NCBI RefSeq assembly: GCF_014196715.1
Contig: NZ_JACIEF010000002.1
Location: 558,001 to 622,000 of the forward strand
Source of the DNA: Pedobacter zeae
GTDB taxonomy: Bacteria > Bacteroidota > Bacteroidia > Sphingobacteriales > Sphingobacteriaceae
Direction: 5' to 3'
Length of the DNA: 64,000 nucleotides
Under the pieces are notes generated by a model. That model had not been told where the DNA came from, searched no databases, and was given only the letters and a program-made list of their open reading frames with translations. The position numbers were made by a program, and so were the translations under genes. Of the stretch, positions 8,761 to 18,133 are shown in pieces; the first letter of the stretch is position 1; each line of letters opens with the position of its first letter.

Positions 8761-8849
8761 GTGCACATAAGGGGTGAGAGCCTTATATCAACTTCTAGTT
8801 GAGAGCGTTAATTTAGATAGAGGGTGTAGCCAATGGCTGCACCCTTTTT
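8761..8849 (+). ncRNA. Candidate small structured RNA ending in an intrinsic terminator
   Basis: Three hairpins follow one another in a non-coding stretch. The first is ATAAGG/CCTTAT (8767-8786), the second TCAACT-TCT-AGTTGA (8788-8802). The third is a strong terminator-like stem GGGTGTAGCC-AAT-GGCTGCACCC (8822-8844) followed by TTTTTA. Such an order is what a short trans-acting RNA or an attenuated leader would show. The 5' end and promoter are not resolved; a poor -7 match (TAATATTG) lies just upstream. The last stem alone could simply end readthrough from the upstream Crp region. Confidence 0.4.
8822..8849 (+). terminator. Intrinsic terminator
   Basis: A 10-bp stem with one G-U pair (GGGTGTAGCC / GGCTGCACCC), a 3-nt loop AAT and a TTTTTA tail on the plus strand. 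The minus-strand nucleotidase gene ends just to the right. Confidence 0.75.
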
Positions 8850-8864
8850 ATTTGGGAATACCCA

Positions 8865-9416
8865 TTATGCCAGGCTAAGCTCCGCTTCTTCAAGCCCCTT
8901 TAATAAAGCAGGTACTTCCCTCCAATGATTGATCCGGTGGTGATGATCTTTTCCTATATTATGGAATGCGCTAAACATTAGAGGCTTGCCCTTGCAAAAA
9001 TCGAGGTTCTTGCAATGATCATCAATTAAATAGTCAGTATTTATGATGCTTTTATTGCCACATAGAATGATGTTCTTCCAACTGATGAAAGGGAAATGCT
9101 CAGCCAGCCATTCATATTTTTCGAAAAGTGATAGCGGAAATTCCATCGCTGCCGAAACAATGTAGATTTCGTAATCTTCCATAAGGAGTTTTACAGTTTC
9201 AACGGCGCCTTCCATAACAGGCAGGTTCCTGAAAAAGCCCTCCCTGTTACAGATTTTCATAATCATAGCCCTATCGGGGAAAAGTTCCTCTTCCGATTTG
9301 CCTTTAATGTCTTCGCGTGTAAGCGTAATCCCTGTTTCTGTATAATAAGTTTGTAATATATGATCTTCGATGTCGGCCAGTACGCCGTCCATATCAATGC
9401 CAATTGTCTTTTTCAT
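8865..9416 (-). CDS. 5'(3')-deoxyribonucleotidase-like HAD phosphatase (NT5C type)
   Basis: The 183-residue protein has the HAD motif I DMDGVLAD at residues ~8-15 (nucleophile Asp and acid/base Asp), motif II YIVSAAM near 100, and a C-terminal DYLIDDH motif near 135 with the acidic pair that binds Mg2+. Its length and the SWKNIILCGNKS segment match the NT5C family, which dephosphorylates (deoxy)nucleoside monophosphates. It diverges from a DeoR regulator across a region with three palindromes, which suggests joint control by that regulator and a role in nucleotide or sugar-phosphate turnover. Confidence 0.85.
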   Translation of the reverse strand: MKKTIGIDMDGVLADIEDHILQTYYTETGITLTREDIKGKSEEELFPDRAMIMKICNREGFFRNLPVMEGAVETVKLLMEDYEIYIVSAAMEFPLSLFEKYEWLAEHFPFISWKNIILCGNKSIINTDYLIDDHCKNLDFCKGKPLMFSAFHNIGKDHHHRINHWREVPALLKGLEEAELSLA

Positions 9417-9419
9417 GAT

Positions 9420-9508
9420 TTGCTATATTTTGCAACGAAAATATTTAATATTGCAATATATTGCAAATTTTAATCATCATAAATGTTTATATTTGCAATA
9501 TATTGCAG
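9420..9508. promoter_or_regulatory. Three palindromic operators between nucleotidase and DeoR genes
   Basis: A perfect 16-bp palindrome TTGCAATATATTGCAA lies at 9451-9466. A copy with 15 of 16 matches lies at 9493-9508 and one with 14 of 16 at 9420-9435. Their centres are 31 and 42 bp apart, close to three and four turns of B-DNA, so bound proteins would sit on the same face of the helix. The third copy overlaps the -7 element of the DeoR gene. The first lies 3 bp from the nucleotidase start codon. Confidence 0.85.
9488..9495 (+). promoter_or_regulatory. -7 element of the DeoR-family gene
   Basis: TATATTTG matches TAnnTTTG and overlaps operator copy three. Transcription would begin about 9500, downstream of the ATG at 9483. 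This favours the ATG at 9513 as the true start of the regulator. Confidence 0.6.
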
Positions 9509-9512
9509 TGAT

Positions 9513-10262
9513 ATGATTAAGGAAGAGCGACTACAAATTATTATAAATACCCTGGACAAAGGTGCGAAGGTGAGGCTTGATGAGTTGAGCAGATTGTTAA
9601 ATGTATCGGAGGATACCGTGCGCCGCGACATTAAAGAGCTTGATTCGCAAGGGTTGCTTCGTGCAGTTCGTGGCGGGGCAATTTCCCGTTCTCCTATACC
9701 ACAGCATTACCGAGACCGGGAAAAATACAACCAGCAGCATAAACAGGTCATTGCAAACAAAGCTTTGCCATTTCTGAAAGATGGACAGGTGGTATTTTTT
9801 GATGGGGGTACTTCGGTAGTGGCGCTCGCGGCAGTATTACCAAAAGATTTAAAAATTACCATCATTACCAATAGCTTTCCGGTAGCCAATATTTTGGAAG
9901 ACCACCCCAATGCGGAAGTCATATTTGCCGGTGGAAGATTGCATAAAACTGCATTTATCACTATCGGACAAGAAACCATCGATACCTTTAGAAAAGTGCA
10001 TGCCGATATCTGTATATTAGGGATCTGCAGTTTGCACCACAGCATGGGCATTACCTCCATAATATATGAAGATGCGCAGTTAAATAATATTATGATTAAC
10101 CAGGCCAGGAAAACCATTGCACTGTCGGCCCTCGAGAAAATAAATACGGTAGAGCCTTATTATGTTTGCCCGGTTAATGATGTGGATGTAATCATCACCG
10201 AAACGGAGCCAGATAACGCCGCTTTGGATGCTTACAGGCATTTGGGGATTGAGGTAGTTTAG
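9513..10262 (+). CDS. DeoR/GlpR family transcriptional repressor
   Basis: The protein has 249 residues from ATG 9513, which gives the standard family start MIKEERLQIIINTL. An in-frame ATG at 9483 would add ten residues but lies upstream of the likely transcription start and inside the operator region. The N-terminal winged helix is VRLDELSRLLNVSEDTVRRDIKEL, followed by the DeoR signature LRAVRGGA. The sensor domain (about 75-235) contains FFDGGTSVVALA and ITNSFPVA, the phospho-sugar binding pocket of DeoRC domains. Such proteins usually release DNA on binding a phosphorylated sugar. Autoregulation and control of the divergent nucleotidase are inferred from the palindromes. Confidence 0.9.
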   Translation: MIKEERLQIIINTLDKGAKVRLDELSRLLNVSEDTVRRDIKELDSQGLLRAVRGGAISRSPIPQHYRDREKYNQQHKQVIANKALPFLKDGQVVFFDGGTSVVALAAVLPKDLKITIITNSFPVANILEDHPNAEVIFAGGRLHKTAFITIGQETIDTFRKVHADICILGICSLHHSMGITSIIYEDAQLNNIMINQARKTIALSALEKINTVEPYYVCPVNDVDVIITETEPDNAALDAYRHLGIEVV

Positions 10263-10316
10263 TGAATTTTAATAACTTTTTTGTCATTAATAGATTGCGA
10301 TCAAGAGAAAAAGAAA

Positions 10317-11159
10317 ATGGTTGAGAGATTTTTTACCAGGAAAGAATTTAATAATGGCTATTCCGAAGAAAAACATGCTGCCAGTAATGTTTATAAAAGA
10401 ATGCTCAAGGATGGTTTTAAAGATAATGCTCTGGCAAAATTCGATTTGGATTTTATTTCCAATAAGCCCGAAAAACTAACTTCTTTAAGTGTCTTTTTAA
10501 CTGATATTTACGATTTTATATTCGGAGATCCAGTTCAGGAAGATGATCACTGGATTTTAAAAGGTACAGCTAAGGCTTTGCCCTACACAGAAGAAGATCT
10601 TATTTTTTGGATAATAGATTTATATTGTAAAGCTTATGAGTTTGATTGTAAACTAAGTGGTTATGGTACATTATCGGATTCAAGTGATTTAAATTATCTG
10701 GATGTTGGAGCCAAAACTCCGGTTGATTTTTATGAAGAAGGTCTTGGGGAGATCAATAAAAGAAACTTCGGTAAAGCAATAATCTATTTTTCAATAGCAA
10801 TAAAATCAGTATCTGAAATGAAAGAGGCTTGGCAGGCTAGAGGGTACTGTAAAGAGATGCTTTATAGTTATAGGGCTGGAAGAAGTGATTATGATCAGGC
10901 TTTGGAAATAGATTCTGATTATGCCGATGCATTATTAAGCAGAGCAACGAATAAAGATGACGTAGGAGAATATGAGGGAGCATTAAAAGATTATAACCGT
11001 GTTATAGAGATTGAGCCGGATAATGGTCTTGCATATTATAATAGGGGAAACACCAAATTTAACCTTGGAGATAAAGTTGGTGCTTGTATGGATTGGGGTA
11101 AAGCAAAATTGCTGGGCGACACAGATGCGCAGAAAAGAATTGACACTGAATGTAAATAG
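10317..11159 (+). CDS. RraB-like domain fused to TPR repeats
   Basis: The protein has 280 residues from ATG 10317, which has a GA-rich stretch before it; a TTG at 10281 is an alternative. Residues ~20-110 (GFKDNALAKFDLDFISNKP ... DDHWILKGTAKALPYTEED ... YCKAYEFDCKLSGYG) resemble by eye the RraB fold, found in inhibitors of RNase E. Residues ~125-275 are three tetratricopeptide repeats (AIIYFSIAIKS, ALLSRATNKDDVGEYEGALKDYNRVIEIEPDN, AYYNRGNTKFNLGD). The RraB call is an inference from pattern only. Base composition is low: 36 of 120 bases at 10381-10500 are G or C. It lies 54 bp after the DeoR stop codon. Confidence 0.65.
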   Translation: MVERFFTRKEFNNGYSEEKHAASNVYKRMLKDGFKDNALAKFDLDFISNKPEKLTSLSVFLTDIYDFIFGDPVQEDDHWILKGTAKALPYTEEDLIFWIIDLYCKAYEFDCKLSGYGTLSDSSDLNYLDVGAKTPVDFYEEGLGEINKRNFGKAIIYFSIAIKSVSEMKEAWQARGYCKEMLYSYRAGRSDYDQALEIDSDYADALLSRATNKDDVGEYEGALKDYNRVIEIEPDNGLAYYNRGNTKFNLGDKVGACMDWGKAKLLGDTDAQKRIDTECK

Positions 11160-11200
11160 TTAAAATACTTAAGCTAAAGGGTTAAATAGTAAACGAGTAA

Positions 11201-11947
11201 ATGAAAATACAGATAATAAGTGATTTACATCAGGAATTTGGTATTTCAGATCTCAGTTTCCAAAATGCCGATCTGGTTATTTTAGCTGGTGACATCAATC
11301 TGGGTACAAAAGGTATTGAATGGGTTAAGCAAAATATTTCCAATAAGCCTGTTATTTATGTTTTAGGTAATCATGAATACTATAAAGGTACTTATCCAAA
11401 TACACTCAATAAGATAGTTGTCCAGGCTAAAGATTCAAATATTTATGTACTGGAAAATAGTTTTGTAGAATTTGAAGGAATCAGGTTTCATGGCGCTACT
11501 TTATGGACCGATTTTTCCTTGTTTGGCAATCCTATGGAATATGGCATCATTTGTCAAAGTAAAATGAACGATTATAAGCTGATCAGACGTGCTCCTACTT
11601 ATTCGAAGTTAAGAACAATTGATACTTATAAAATTCATAAGATTTCTAAAAATTGGTTGCAGAAAAGCCTGGAGGAATCAATAGGGTATAAAAATGTGGT
11701 GATCACACATCATGCGCCAAGTGTACGTTCACTTCCTTCCTTATATATTAATGATCCCATTTCTGCTGCGTACGCTTCAGATCTTGAAGATCTCATTATA
11801 AAATACCACCCATCTTATTGGATACACGGGCATATCCATACGCCGGCAAGGTATAGAATTGGAGAAACTGAAATAATTTGTAATCCGCATGGGTACATCA
11901 ACGAAAAGTATAATGGTTATGATAAAGAGTTAATCATAGAAATTTGA
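11201..11947 (+). CDS. Calcineurin-like metallophosphoesterase
   Basis: The 248-residue protein shows all the metal-binding blocks of the family in order: SDLHQE (residues ~7-12), LAGDINLG (~27-34), GNHEYY (~55-60), THHAPS (~168-173) and HGHIHTP (~203-209). These ligate two metals and the phosphate. The substrate cannot be told; close relatives are cytoplasmic phosphoesterases of unknown role. It follows the RraB-like/TPR gene by 41 bp in the same direction and is also AT-rich (21 of 60 bases G or C at 11221-11280), so the two may have been acquired together. Confidence 0.85.
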   Translation: MKIQIISDLHQEFGISDLSFQNADLVILAGDINLGTKGIEWVKQNISNKPVIYVLGNHEYYKGTYPNTLNKIVVQAKDSNIYVLENSFVEFEGIRFHGATLWTDFSLFGNPMEYGIICQSKMNDYKLIRRAPTYSKLRTIDTYKIHKISKNWLQKSLEESIGYKNVVITHHAPSVRSLPSLYINDPISAAYASDLEDLIIKYHPSYWIHGHIHTPARYRIGETEIICNPHGYINEKYNGYDKELIIEI

Positions 11948-12244
11948 TAAGGTGTTTAAATCGTAATCTTCGTAGTACCTGACTGAGTTGTGTTCTACTA
12001 CTGTTGACAGATGATACCTAAGCTATTTCGTCGTTTCTTCGTACAATGACAATTTTTTGAACATATTAATACCGTTGACTGTTCCTATCAATTCATATTG
12101 ATTCTTATGCAACAAATTATCTCTTGAATGATTGAGCTTTAATATTTCACGATATGAAAGGGAGTAAGGGGATTAAAATATATTGGTGCAGTCTTGCAGA
12201 AATTTTACCATACAAAAAGTAGGAGGCGATTGTCATATTTCATT
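11948..12244. other. Intergenic region, 297 bp
   Basis: Lies between two convergent genes. No ORF, strong hairpin or repeat was recognised. The sequence is AT-rich, like the two genes to its left. Confidence 0.5.
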
Positions 12245-13468
12245 CTAATCCGTTACCGGCATACTTTCCAACTTGGGCAACGAAACAAAAAACGAACTGC
12301 CTAAATTTTTCCCTGCGCTGCTGGCCCAAACCTTGCCGCCATGTAACTGTACCAATGTTTTAACAATATAAAGCCCAATCCCGTTCGAGCGTTCTTTTGC
12401 GGTAGGTACTGATGATAGTTTGGCAAACTTGGTAAAAAGCTTACTCATATCTTCGGTTGTCATGCCTACACCACTGTCTTTAAATTCGAAAATAATATCG
12501 TTTATTCCGGTGCTGCAATTTACTTCTATTTCTGCCCCGATTTGCGAATACTTAATGGCATTGCTCAGCAGGTTGGTTAAAACATCGGTAATGCGTTCCT
12601 GGTCTACCTGGATATAGCCATCTATTTGACAATTTATGTTAAGTGTTTGTTGCTTTTGTTTTAAGGCAAAATCAAATGTTGTGGCCACGGCATCCAGCAG
12701 GTCCCTAACTTTAATGGTTTCAAATTTAAGATCTATAGAGGCATTTTCGTTCTTGGCTTCATTTAGCAGATTATTCATCGTTTGCTCGATGTTCCGGCCG
12801 GTTTGCTCAATTTTACTGCCCAATGAAGCAAGTTTTTCATGGCTAAGCAAGCCTTTGCCTAAAAGTTGTCCGTAAGCAACCAGTGATGTTGCAGGATTTT
12901 TCATGTCGTGTGCAAGGCGGTGTAAGCGGTCGTCGTAAGCGCGTACCGAAACACGGTTAATCAGCCGCGATTCGAGTTTTTCGAGTGTGATCCGTGCCAG
13001 CCATTTCAGTACCATTAATTGATCTTCTTCAATATCGAACCTGGGTTTATTATCCATTACGCTAACTGCTCCAATTACAAAACCTTCCATTGTGGTAATG
13101 GGTGCGGCTGCATAAAACCTGATTCCGTTATCCATTTTAACATAAGGGTTCTCTTTAACTTCAGCACAGGATTCGGTATCTTCAATCAGGGTAACCTTTG
13201 CAGATTGTGAGGCGACCGTGCATAAGCTATCTTCCTTTTTGATTATGGATACCTGTATAGGACTGGTATTTGCCTTCAAATACACCTGTGTGTCATCAAT
13301 AAACGAAACAAATGATCCGCATGCTTTAAAAGTAATCTTTGCAATTTCTGCAATCAGATCGAAAAGAAGCTCCGGGGGTGTATTAATAATGTCGTAACGC
13401 CTAAGCTTATTGAGGCGCTGAAATTCATAATCAGGTGCGGTATTTGAGCGTTTGCTAAACTTACTCAT
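12245..13468 (-). CDS. GAF-domain sensor histidine kinase
   Basis: The protein has 407 residues from ATG 13468. The upstream in-frame start at 13522 is rejected because the -7 element at 13509-13516 lies downstream of it. Residues ~15-165 form a GAF domain (LLFDLIAEIAKITFKACGSFVSFIDD ... FYAAAPITTMEGFVIGAVSVMDN). A HisKA helix pair begins at LHRLAHDMKNPATSLVAYGQLL (the His is the phosphoacceptor). The HATPase_c domain has the N box NLLSNAIKYS, G1 DSGVGM and G2 NGIGLYIVK. No transmembrane segment is present, so it is cytosolic. No response regulator is adjacent. Confidence 0.9.
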   Translation of the reverse strand: MSKFSKRSNTAPDYEFQRLNKLRRYDIINTPPELLFDLIAEIAKITFKACGSFVSFIDDTQVYLKANTSPIQVSIIKKEDSLCTVASQSAKVTLIEDTESCAEVKENPYVKMDNGIRFYAAAPITTMEGFVIGAVSVMDNKPRFDIEEDQLMVLKWLARITLEKLESRLINRVSVRAYDDRLHRLAHDMKNPATSLVAYGQLLGKGLLSHEKLASLGSKIEQTGRNIEQTMNNLLNEAKNENASIDLKFETIKVRDLLDAVATTFDFALKQKQQTLNINCQIDGYIQVDQERITDVLTNLLSNAIKYSQIGAEIEVNCSTGINDIIFEFKDSGVGMTTEDMSKLFTKFAKLSSVPTAKERSNGIGLYIVKTLVQLHGGKVWASSAGKNLGSSFFVSLPKLESMPVTD

Positions 13469-13508
13469 GTACGGTACTGTTTTTAAATCCACAAAGGCTA
13501 AGGTTTTA

Positions 13509-13516
13509 CAAATATA
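13509..13516 (-). promoter_or_regulatory. -7 element of the histidine kinase gene
   Basis: Read on the minus strand this is TATATTTG, a full match to TAnnTTTG, 40 bp upstream of the ATG at 13468. No clear -33 TTG was found at the usual distance. Confidence 0.5.
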
Positions 13517-13669
13517 AAGCAAAGAAGTTTTACTTGCCGAATTTAGCTTAGTCTGATTAGGAATGTATCAAAATTATTAATCTTGGGCTGCAAGCTTTAT
13601 GGTTGCGATGTAGGTCGATGGTGAGGGGTGGTTGCTTACCCAATTAATTTCCGGATATGATCTGCTTTA

Positions 13670-13829
13670 AAACAAGAAAAGAGATACTCCATCCAGACGT
13701 ATCTCTTTTTTCTAACCAAATATAAACCTGTTATGAGCCAGGCTTTGTCTTTAATCTTCTATCTAAACCGCGGTTTTTCAAGAAAATGATTTATCTTTTT
13801 TAATGGTAATAAACATCGTTCCGTTTATT
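13670..13829 (-). ncRNA. Candidate short transcript (small RNA or leader) under the 19-bp operator
   Basis: On the minus strand a -7 element (13836-13843) is followed about 125-165 bp later by a strong terminator (13677-13709), with no ORF of normal size between them. The segment contains a 12-bp palindrome AAACCGCGGTTT (13765-13776). It also holds tiny reading frames, for example a 12-codon frame starting at ATG 13816-13814 after GGAACG. The same palindromic operator found at pfkA lies just upstream (13857-13875). It could be a small RNA, a leader peptide gene, or an attenuator for the histidine kinase. Confidence 0.35.
13677..13709 (-). terminator. Bidirectional intrinsic terminator
   Basis: An 11-bp perfect stem AAAAGAGATAC / GTATCTCTTTT with an 11-nt loop. 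It is followed by TTTTTT on the plus strand and by CTTGTTTT on the minus strand. On the minus strand it would end the short transcript proposed for 13670-13829. Confidence 0.7.
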
Positions 13830-13835
13830 ACACTA

Positions 13836-13843
13836 CAAATATA
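13836..13843 (-). promoter_or_regulatory. -7 element of the candidate short transcript
   Basis: Read on the minus strand this is TATATTTG, a full TAnnTTTG match. The 19-bp palindrome at 13857-13875 sits where the -33 region would be. Confidence 0.5.
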
Positions 13844-13856
13844 GTAAAAAAATTGA

Positions 13857-13875
13857 TAGTGTAAAAAATACACTA
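13857..13875. promoter_or_regulatory. Operator copy 1 of the glycolysis-block palindrome
   Basis: TAGTGTAAAAAATACACTA: two perfect 7-bp arms around five A residues. The core recurs at 17116-17134 (upstream of pfkA) and 19098-19116 (between a sugar kinase and threonine aldolase). The likely ligand is the Nudix/winged-helix regulator at 17209. Confidence 0.75.
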
Positions 13876-14191
13876 AGAAAATTTTAAGTATTTTTTTTGT
13901 CATTTTTTATTTACTGATCTTTTTATTGAAGATTTGGGTGTTTAAAACGACTATGCAGCAAAGATAACTCAAAAAAATGTTAAATAATTGTTAAATATTG
14001 TCAATTTATAATACGATATAGTTAAATCTCGTTAATTTTTTGGTGTTGGATAGCTTTTATAAAATTTTTAACCTGTTATTGTTGTGTTTTGTAGTACTAA
14101 GACTGTTTTGTGAGCGGGTATTTTAATAAAAAATATTTTTTGAGGTAAAATTAAAATCCAATTTACAGGCGAAAAATACGTTTAAAACAAA
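13876..14191. other. AT-rich intergenic stretch, 316 bp
   Basis: Very A/T-rich sequence with runs of T and A. No ORF, repeat family or further operator copy was recognised. Confidence 0.5.
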
Positions 14192-14256
14192 AAGGCAACA
14201 TTAAATGAATAATGTTGCCTTGATATGAATGCTTTAAAAGTGCTTCATGCACTTTT
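14192..14256 (-). terminator. Double terminator after gapA
   Basis: Two hairpins follow the gapA stop on the minus strand: AAAAGTGC / GCACTTTT (14236-14256, 5-nt loop) and AAGGCAACATT / AATGTTGCCTT (14192-14221, 8-nt loop). The second is followed on the minus strand by TTTTTGTTTT. Confidence 0.8.
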
Positions 14257-14259
14257 TTA

Positions 14260-16109
<1,850 letters not shown>

Positions 16110-16110
16110 A

Positions 16111-17097
16111 TTATATTGAAAGTACTTCTGTCATTTCCATTAAATCGGGTTCGAGTTTAAAGGAATGAGCGGTTAAAGCCTCTCTTATGCTGGTTAATTT
16201 TATTTCGTTTCCTTTTAAACCTACCATTTTTTCTGTTTCGCCTGCAATTAACGCATTTACTGCCGCAAAACCTAAACGACTGCCCAAAATTCTGTCGAAA
16301 CTGTTTGGGCTACCCCCGCGTTGCAGGTGACCAAGAATGGTTACTTTGGTATCGTAATGATCAAAAGTTTCTTTTACTTTTTTGGCAATATCATAAGCGC
16401 CGCCCTGTTTATGCCCTTCGGCTACAATAACAATACTCGACGATTTTTTGGTGGCAGCACCTAAAGCCAATTTATTAATCAATTCGGTTACGCTGGTTTC
16501 CTTTTCGGGCAAAAGCACGGCTTCCGCACCACTTGCAATCGAACTTCTTAAAGCAATACAGCCTGAGTCTCGTCCCATTACTTCGATAAAGAACAAACGG
16601 TCGTGCGCATCGGCAGTGTCCCTGATTTTATCGATTGCCTCAATTACGGTATTAATGGCTGTATCGTAACCCAAAGTAAAATCAGATCCTGCCAAATCGT
16701 TATCAATAGTACCCGGTATGCCGATTACCTTAACCCCAAAGGTTTCAGAAAAACGTTTCGCCCCGGTGAATGTCCCATCACCCCCGATTACCACCAGGCC
16801 ATCTATATTATTCTTTTTTAAATTATTGTAGGCAATCTGCTGACCTTCGTCTGTTTTAAATTCTAAGCAACGTGCGGTTTTTAATACGGTACCTCCCAAG
16901 TGTAAAATATTACTTACCGAACGGGCGTCCATTGGTTTTATGTTGTCGGTAATTAATCCCTGGTAACCCTGCATTACGCCAAACATGTTAATGCCATGGT
17001 AAATTCCGGTACGAACAACAGCTCTGATTGCAGCATTCATCCCGGGGGCATCGCCTCCGGAAGTTAGTACAGCTATATTTTTTATATTTGGTTCCAT
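16111..17097 (-). CDS. pfkA: ATP-dependent 6-phosphofructokinase
   Basis: The 328-residue protein is of bacterial PfkA length. It has the ATP-binding TSGGDAPGMNAAIRA near residues 12-26, the VIGGDGTFTGA loop near 103, the catalytic PGTIDNDL segment near 128 (the Asp is the base) and the IEVMGRDSG substrate loop near 170. It phosphorylates fructose-6-phosphate, the committed glycolytic step. It heads the operon pfkA - BadF-like - gapA. A palindromic operator lies 19-37 bp upstream of its ATG, overlapping a weak -7 element (minus-strand TATATTCG, 17108-17115). Confidence 0.97.
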   Translation of the reverse strand: MEPNIKNIAVLTSGGDAPGMNAAIRAVVRTGIYHGINMFGVMQGYQGLITDNIKPMDARSVSNILHLGGTVLKTARCLEFKTDEGQQIAYNNLKKNNIDGLVVIGGDGTFTGAKRFSETFGVKVIGIPGTIDNDLAGSDFTLGYDTAINTVIEAIDKIRDTADAHDRLFFIEVMGRDSGCIALRSSIASGAEAVLLPEKETSVTELINKLALGAATKKSSSIVIVAEGHKQGGAYDIAKKVKETFDHYDTKVTILGHLQRGGSPNSFDRILGSRLGFAAVNALIAGETEKMVGLKGNEIKLTSIREALTAHSFKLEPDLMEMTEVLSI

Positions 17098-17115
17098 CTT
17101 TATAACACGAATATA

Positions 17116-17134
17116 GTGTGTATTTTTTACACTA
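17116..17134. promoter_or_regulatory. Operator copy 2, pfkA / Nudix regulator divergent promoter
   Basis: GTGTGTATTTTTTACACTA, 17 of 19 matches to the copy at 13857-13875 read in reverse. The core GTGTA-TTTTT-TACAC is perfect. It sits between pfkA (minus) and the regulator gene (plus) and abuts the pfkA -7 element, a typical repressor position. Confidence 0.8.
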
Positions 17135-17208
17135 AGTAATTTATTTTATTTTTTTTACTTAATATTGAAAGTCATACCTTTATCTGCTTAAAATAACTAA
17201 ATTTTACT

Positions 17209-17898
17209 TTGGAACAAATTTTACCTCATTTAGATTCTGTATTCTCGATAGATTGCGTTTTGTTTGGATTTGATGGTAAGGAATTAAAAATCCTGCTCAT
17301 TGAAAGGAATGAAGAACCGTTTAAAGATTGGTGGGCATTGCCCGGTAACATTGTTGGTCCTGATGAGAGTTTAGATCAATCGGCCTCCCGGATTTTGTAC
17401 GAACTTACGGGTTTGCGCGGTATTTATATGGAGCAGTATTATGCTTTTGGCGATCCAAACAGGCACCCGCAGGGCAGGGTAATTACTTTGGCCTATTATG
17501 CGTTGATCCGCCTTGGAGGCGATAAAGAACTGCGTCCCATCAGTACTTACGCCAAGCGCGCCAACTGGTTGCCTATTACCGATCTGCCTAAACTGGCTTT
17601 CGATCACCAAAAAATATACGATAAAGGTTTAGAAAAAATAAAACGACGGATAAAACACCAACCGATTGCCTTCGAACTTTTGCCAGAGAAGTTTACCTTA
17701 ACACAGTTGCAGCATGTGTACGAACTGGTTCTGGGTAAAAAACTCGATAAGCGCAACTTTAGAAAAAAGATTGTAAGTTTTGGTGTATTGAAGGAACTCG
17801 ACGAAAAACAAAAAGGGGTATCGTACCGGGCAGCTACGCTATACCGCTTTGATAAACGTAAATACGCGAAACTTTTTGGTAAGGAGATATCGTTTTAG
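17209..17898 (+). CDS. NrtR/AraR-like transcriptional regulator with degenerate Nudix domain
   Basis: The 229-residue protein starts at TTG (17209), as no in-frame ATG precedes the conserved region. Residues ~10-145 have the Nudix fold (IDCVLFGFDGKELKILLIER, DWWALPGNIVGPDESLDQSA). The catalytic box that should read REUxEE is RILYEL here, so hydrolase activity is unlikely. Residues ~150-229 form a winged helix-turn-helix (FTLTQLQHVYELVLGKKLDKRNFRKKI). This architecture is that of NrtR-type and of Nudix sugar regulators (AraR-like) known in Bacteroidota. Being divergent from pfkA across a palindrome, it is the best candidate to control the glycolytic operon. Confidence 0.85.
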   Translation: MEQILPHLDSVFSIDCVLFGFDGKELKILLIERNEEPFKDWWALPGNIVGPDESLDQSASRILYELTGLRGIYMEQYYAFGDPNRHPQGRVITLAYYALIRLGGDKELRPISTYAKRANWLPITDLPKLAFDHQKIYDKGLEKIKRRIKHQPIAFELLPEKFTLTQLQHVYELVLGKKLDKRNFRKKIVSFGVLKELDEKQKGVSYRAATLYRFDKRKYAKLFGKEISF

Positions 17899-17910
17899 CG
17901 GATTGAGATG

Positions 17911-17955
17911 GAGATATTAGATTTGAGATATTAGATTTGAGATAGTAGATTTGAG
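17911..17955. repeat. 14-bp tandem repeat, three units
   Basis: GAGATATTAGATTT occurs at 17911-17924 and 17925-17938, and GAGATAGTAGATTT at 17939-17952. Related TTTGAGA/TCTCAAA units recur at 53724-53822. It is far too short and lacks spacers, so it is not a CRISPR. Confidence 0.8.
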
Positions 17956-18045
17956 AAGTGCGATCGCACAGGTATTGGTTGGAGGACGTTTGAGATTAAA
18001 GACGAAAGCGGAAAGGCCAAAACAACGTGGTCAATTATAAAAAGA

Positions 18046-18081
18046 AAAATCCCCGGTTTGAATTTCAAATCGGGGATTTTT
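18046..18081. terminator. Bidirectional terminator between convergent genes
   Basis: AAAATCCCCG and CGGGGATTTT arms around a loop that itself pairs (GGTTTGAA/TTTCAAAT). It lies between the Nudix regulator (plus) and the BadF kinase (minus). Confidence 0.8.
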
Positions 18082-18133
18082 GTATTGTTGTATTCCGAAT
18101 CTTGACTAATGACTCCAAATTTAGCACTGGAGA

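Noticed and set aside
13733..13816. Tiny reading frames (12 to 18 codons) on both strands near the 13.7-13.8 kb transcript
   Set aside because: They overlap each other in different frames and strands, so none can be called as a gene; only the transcript unit is kept as a candidate.
17911..17955. Possible CRISPR
   Set aside because: Units are 14 bp with no spacers and only three copies.
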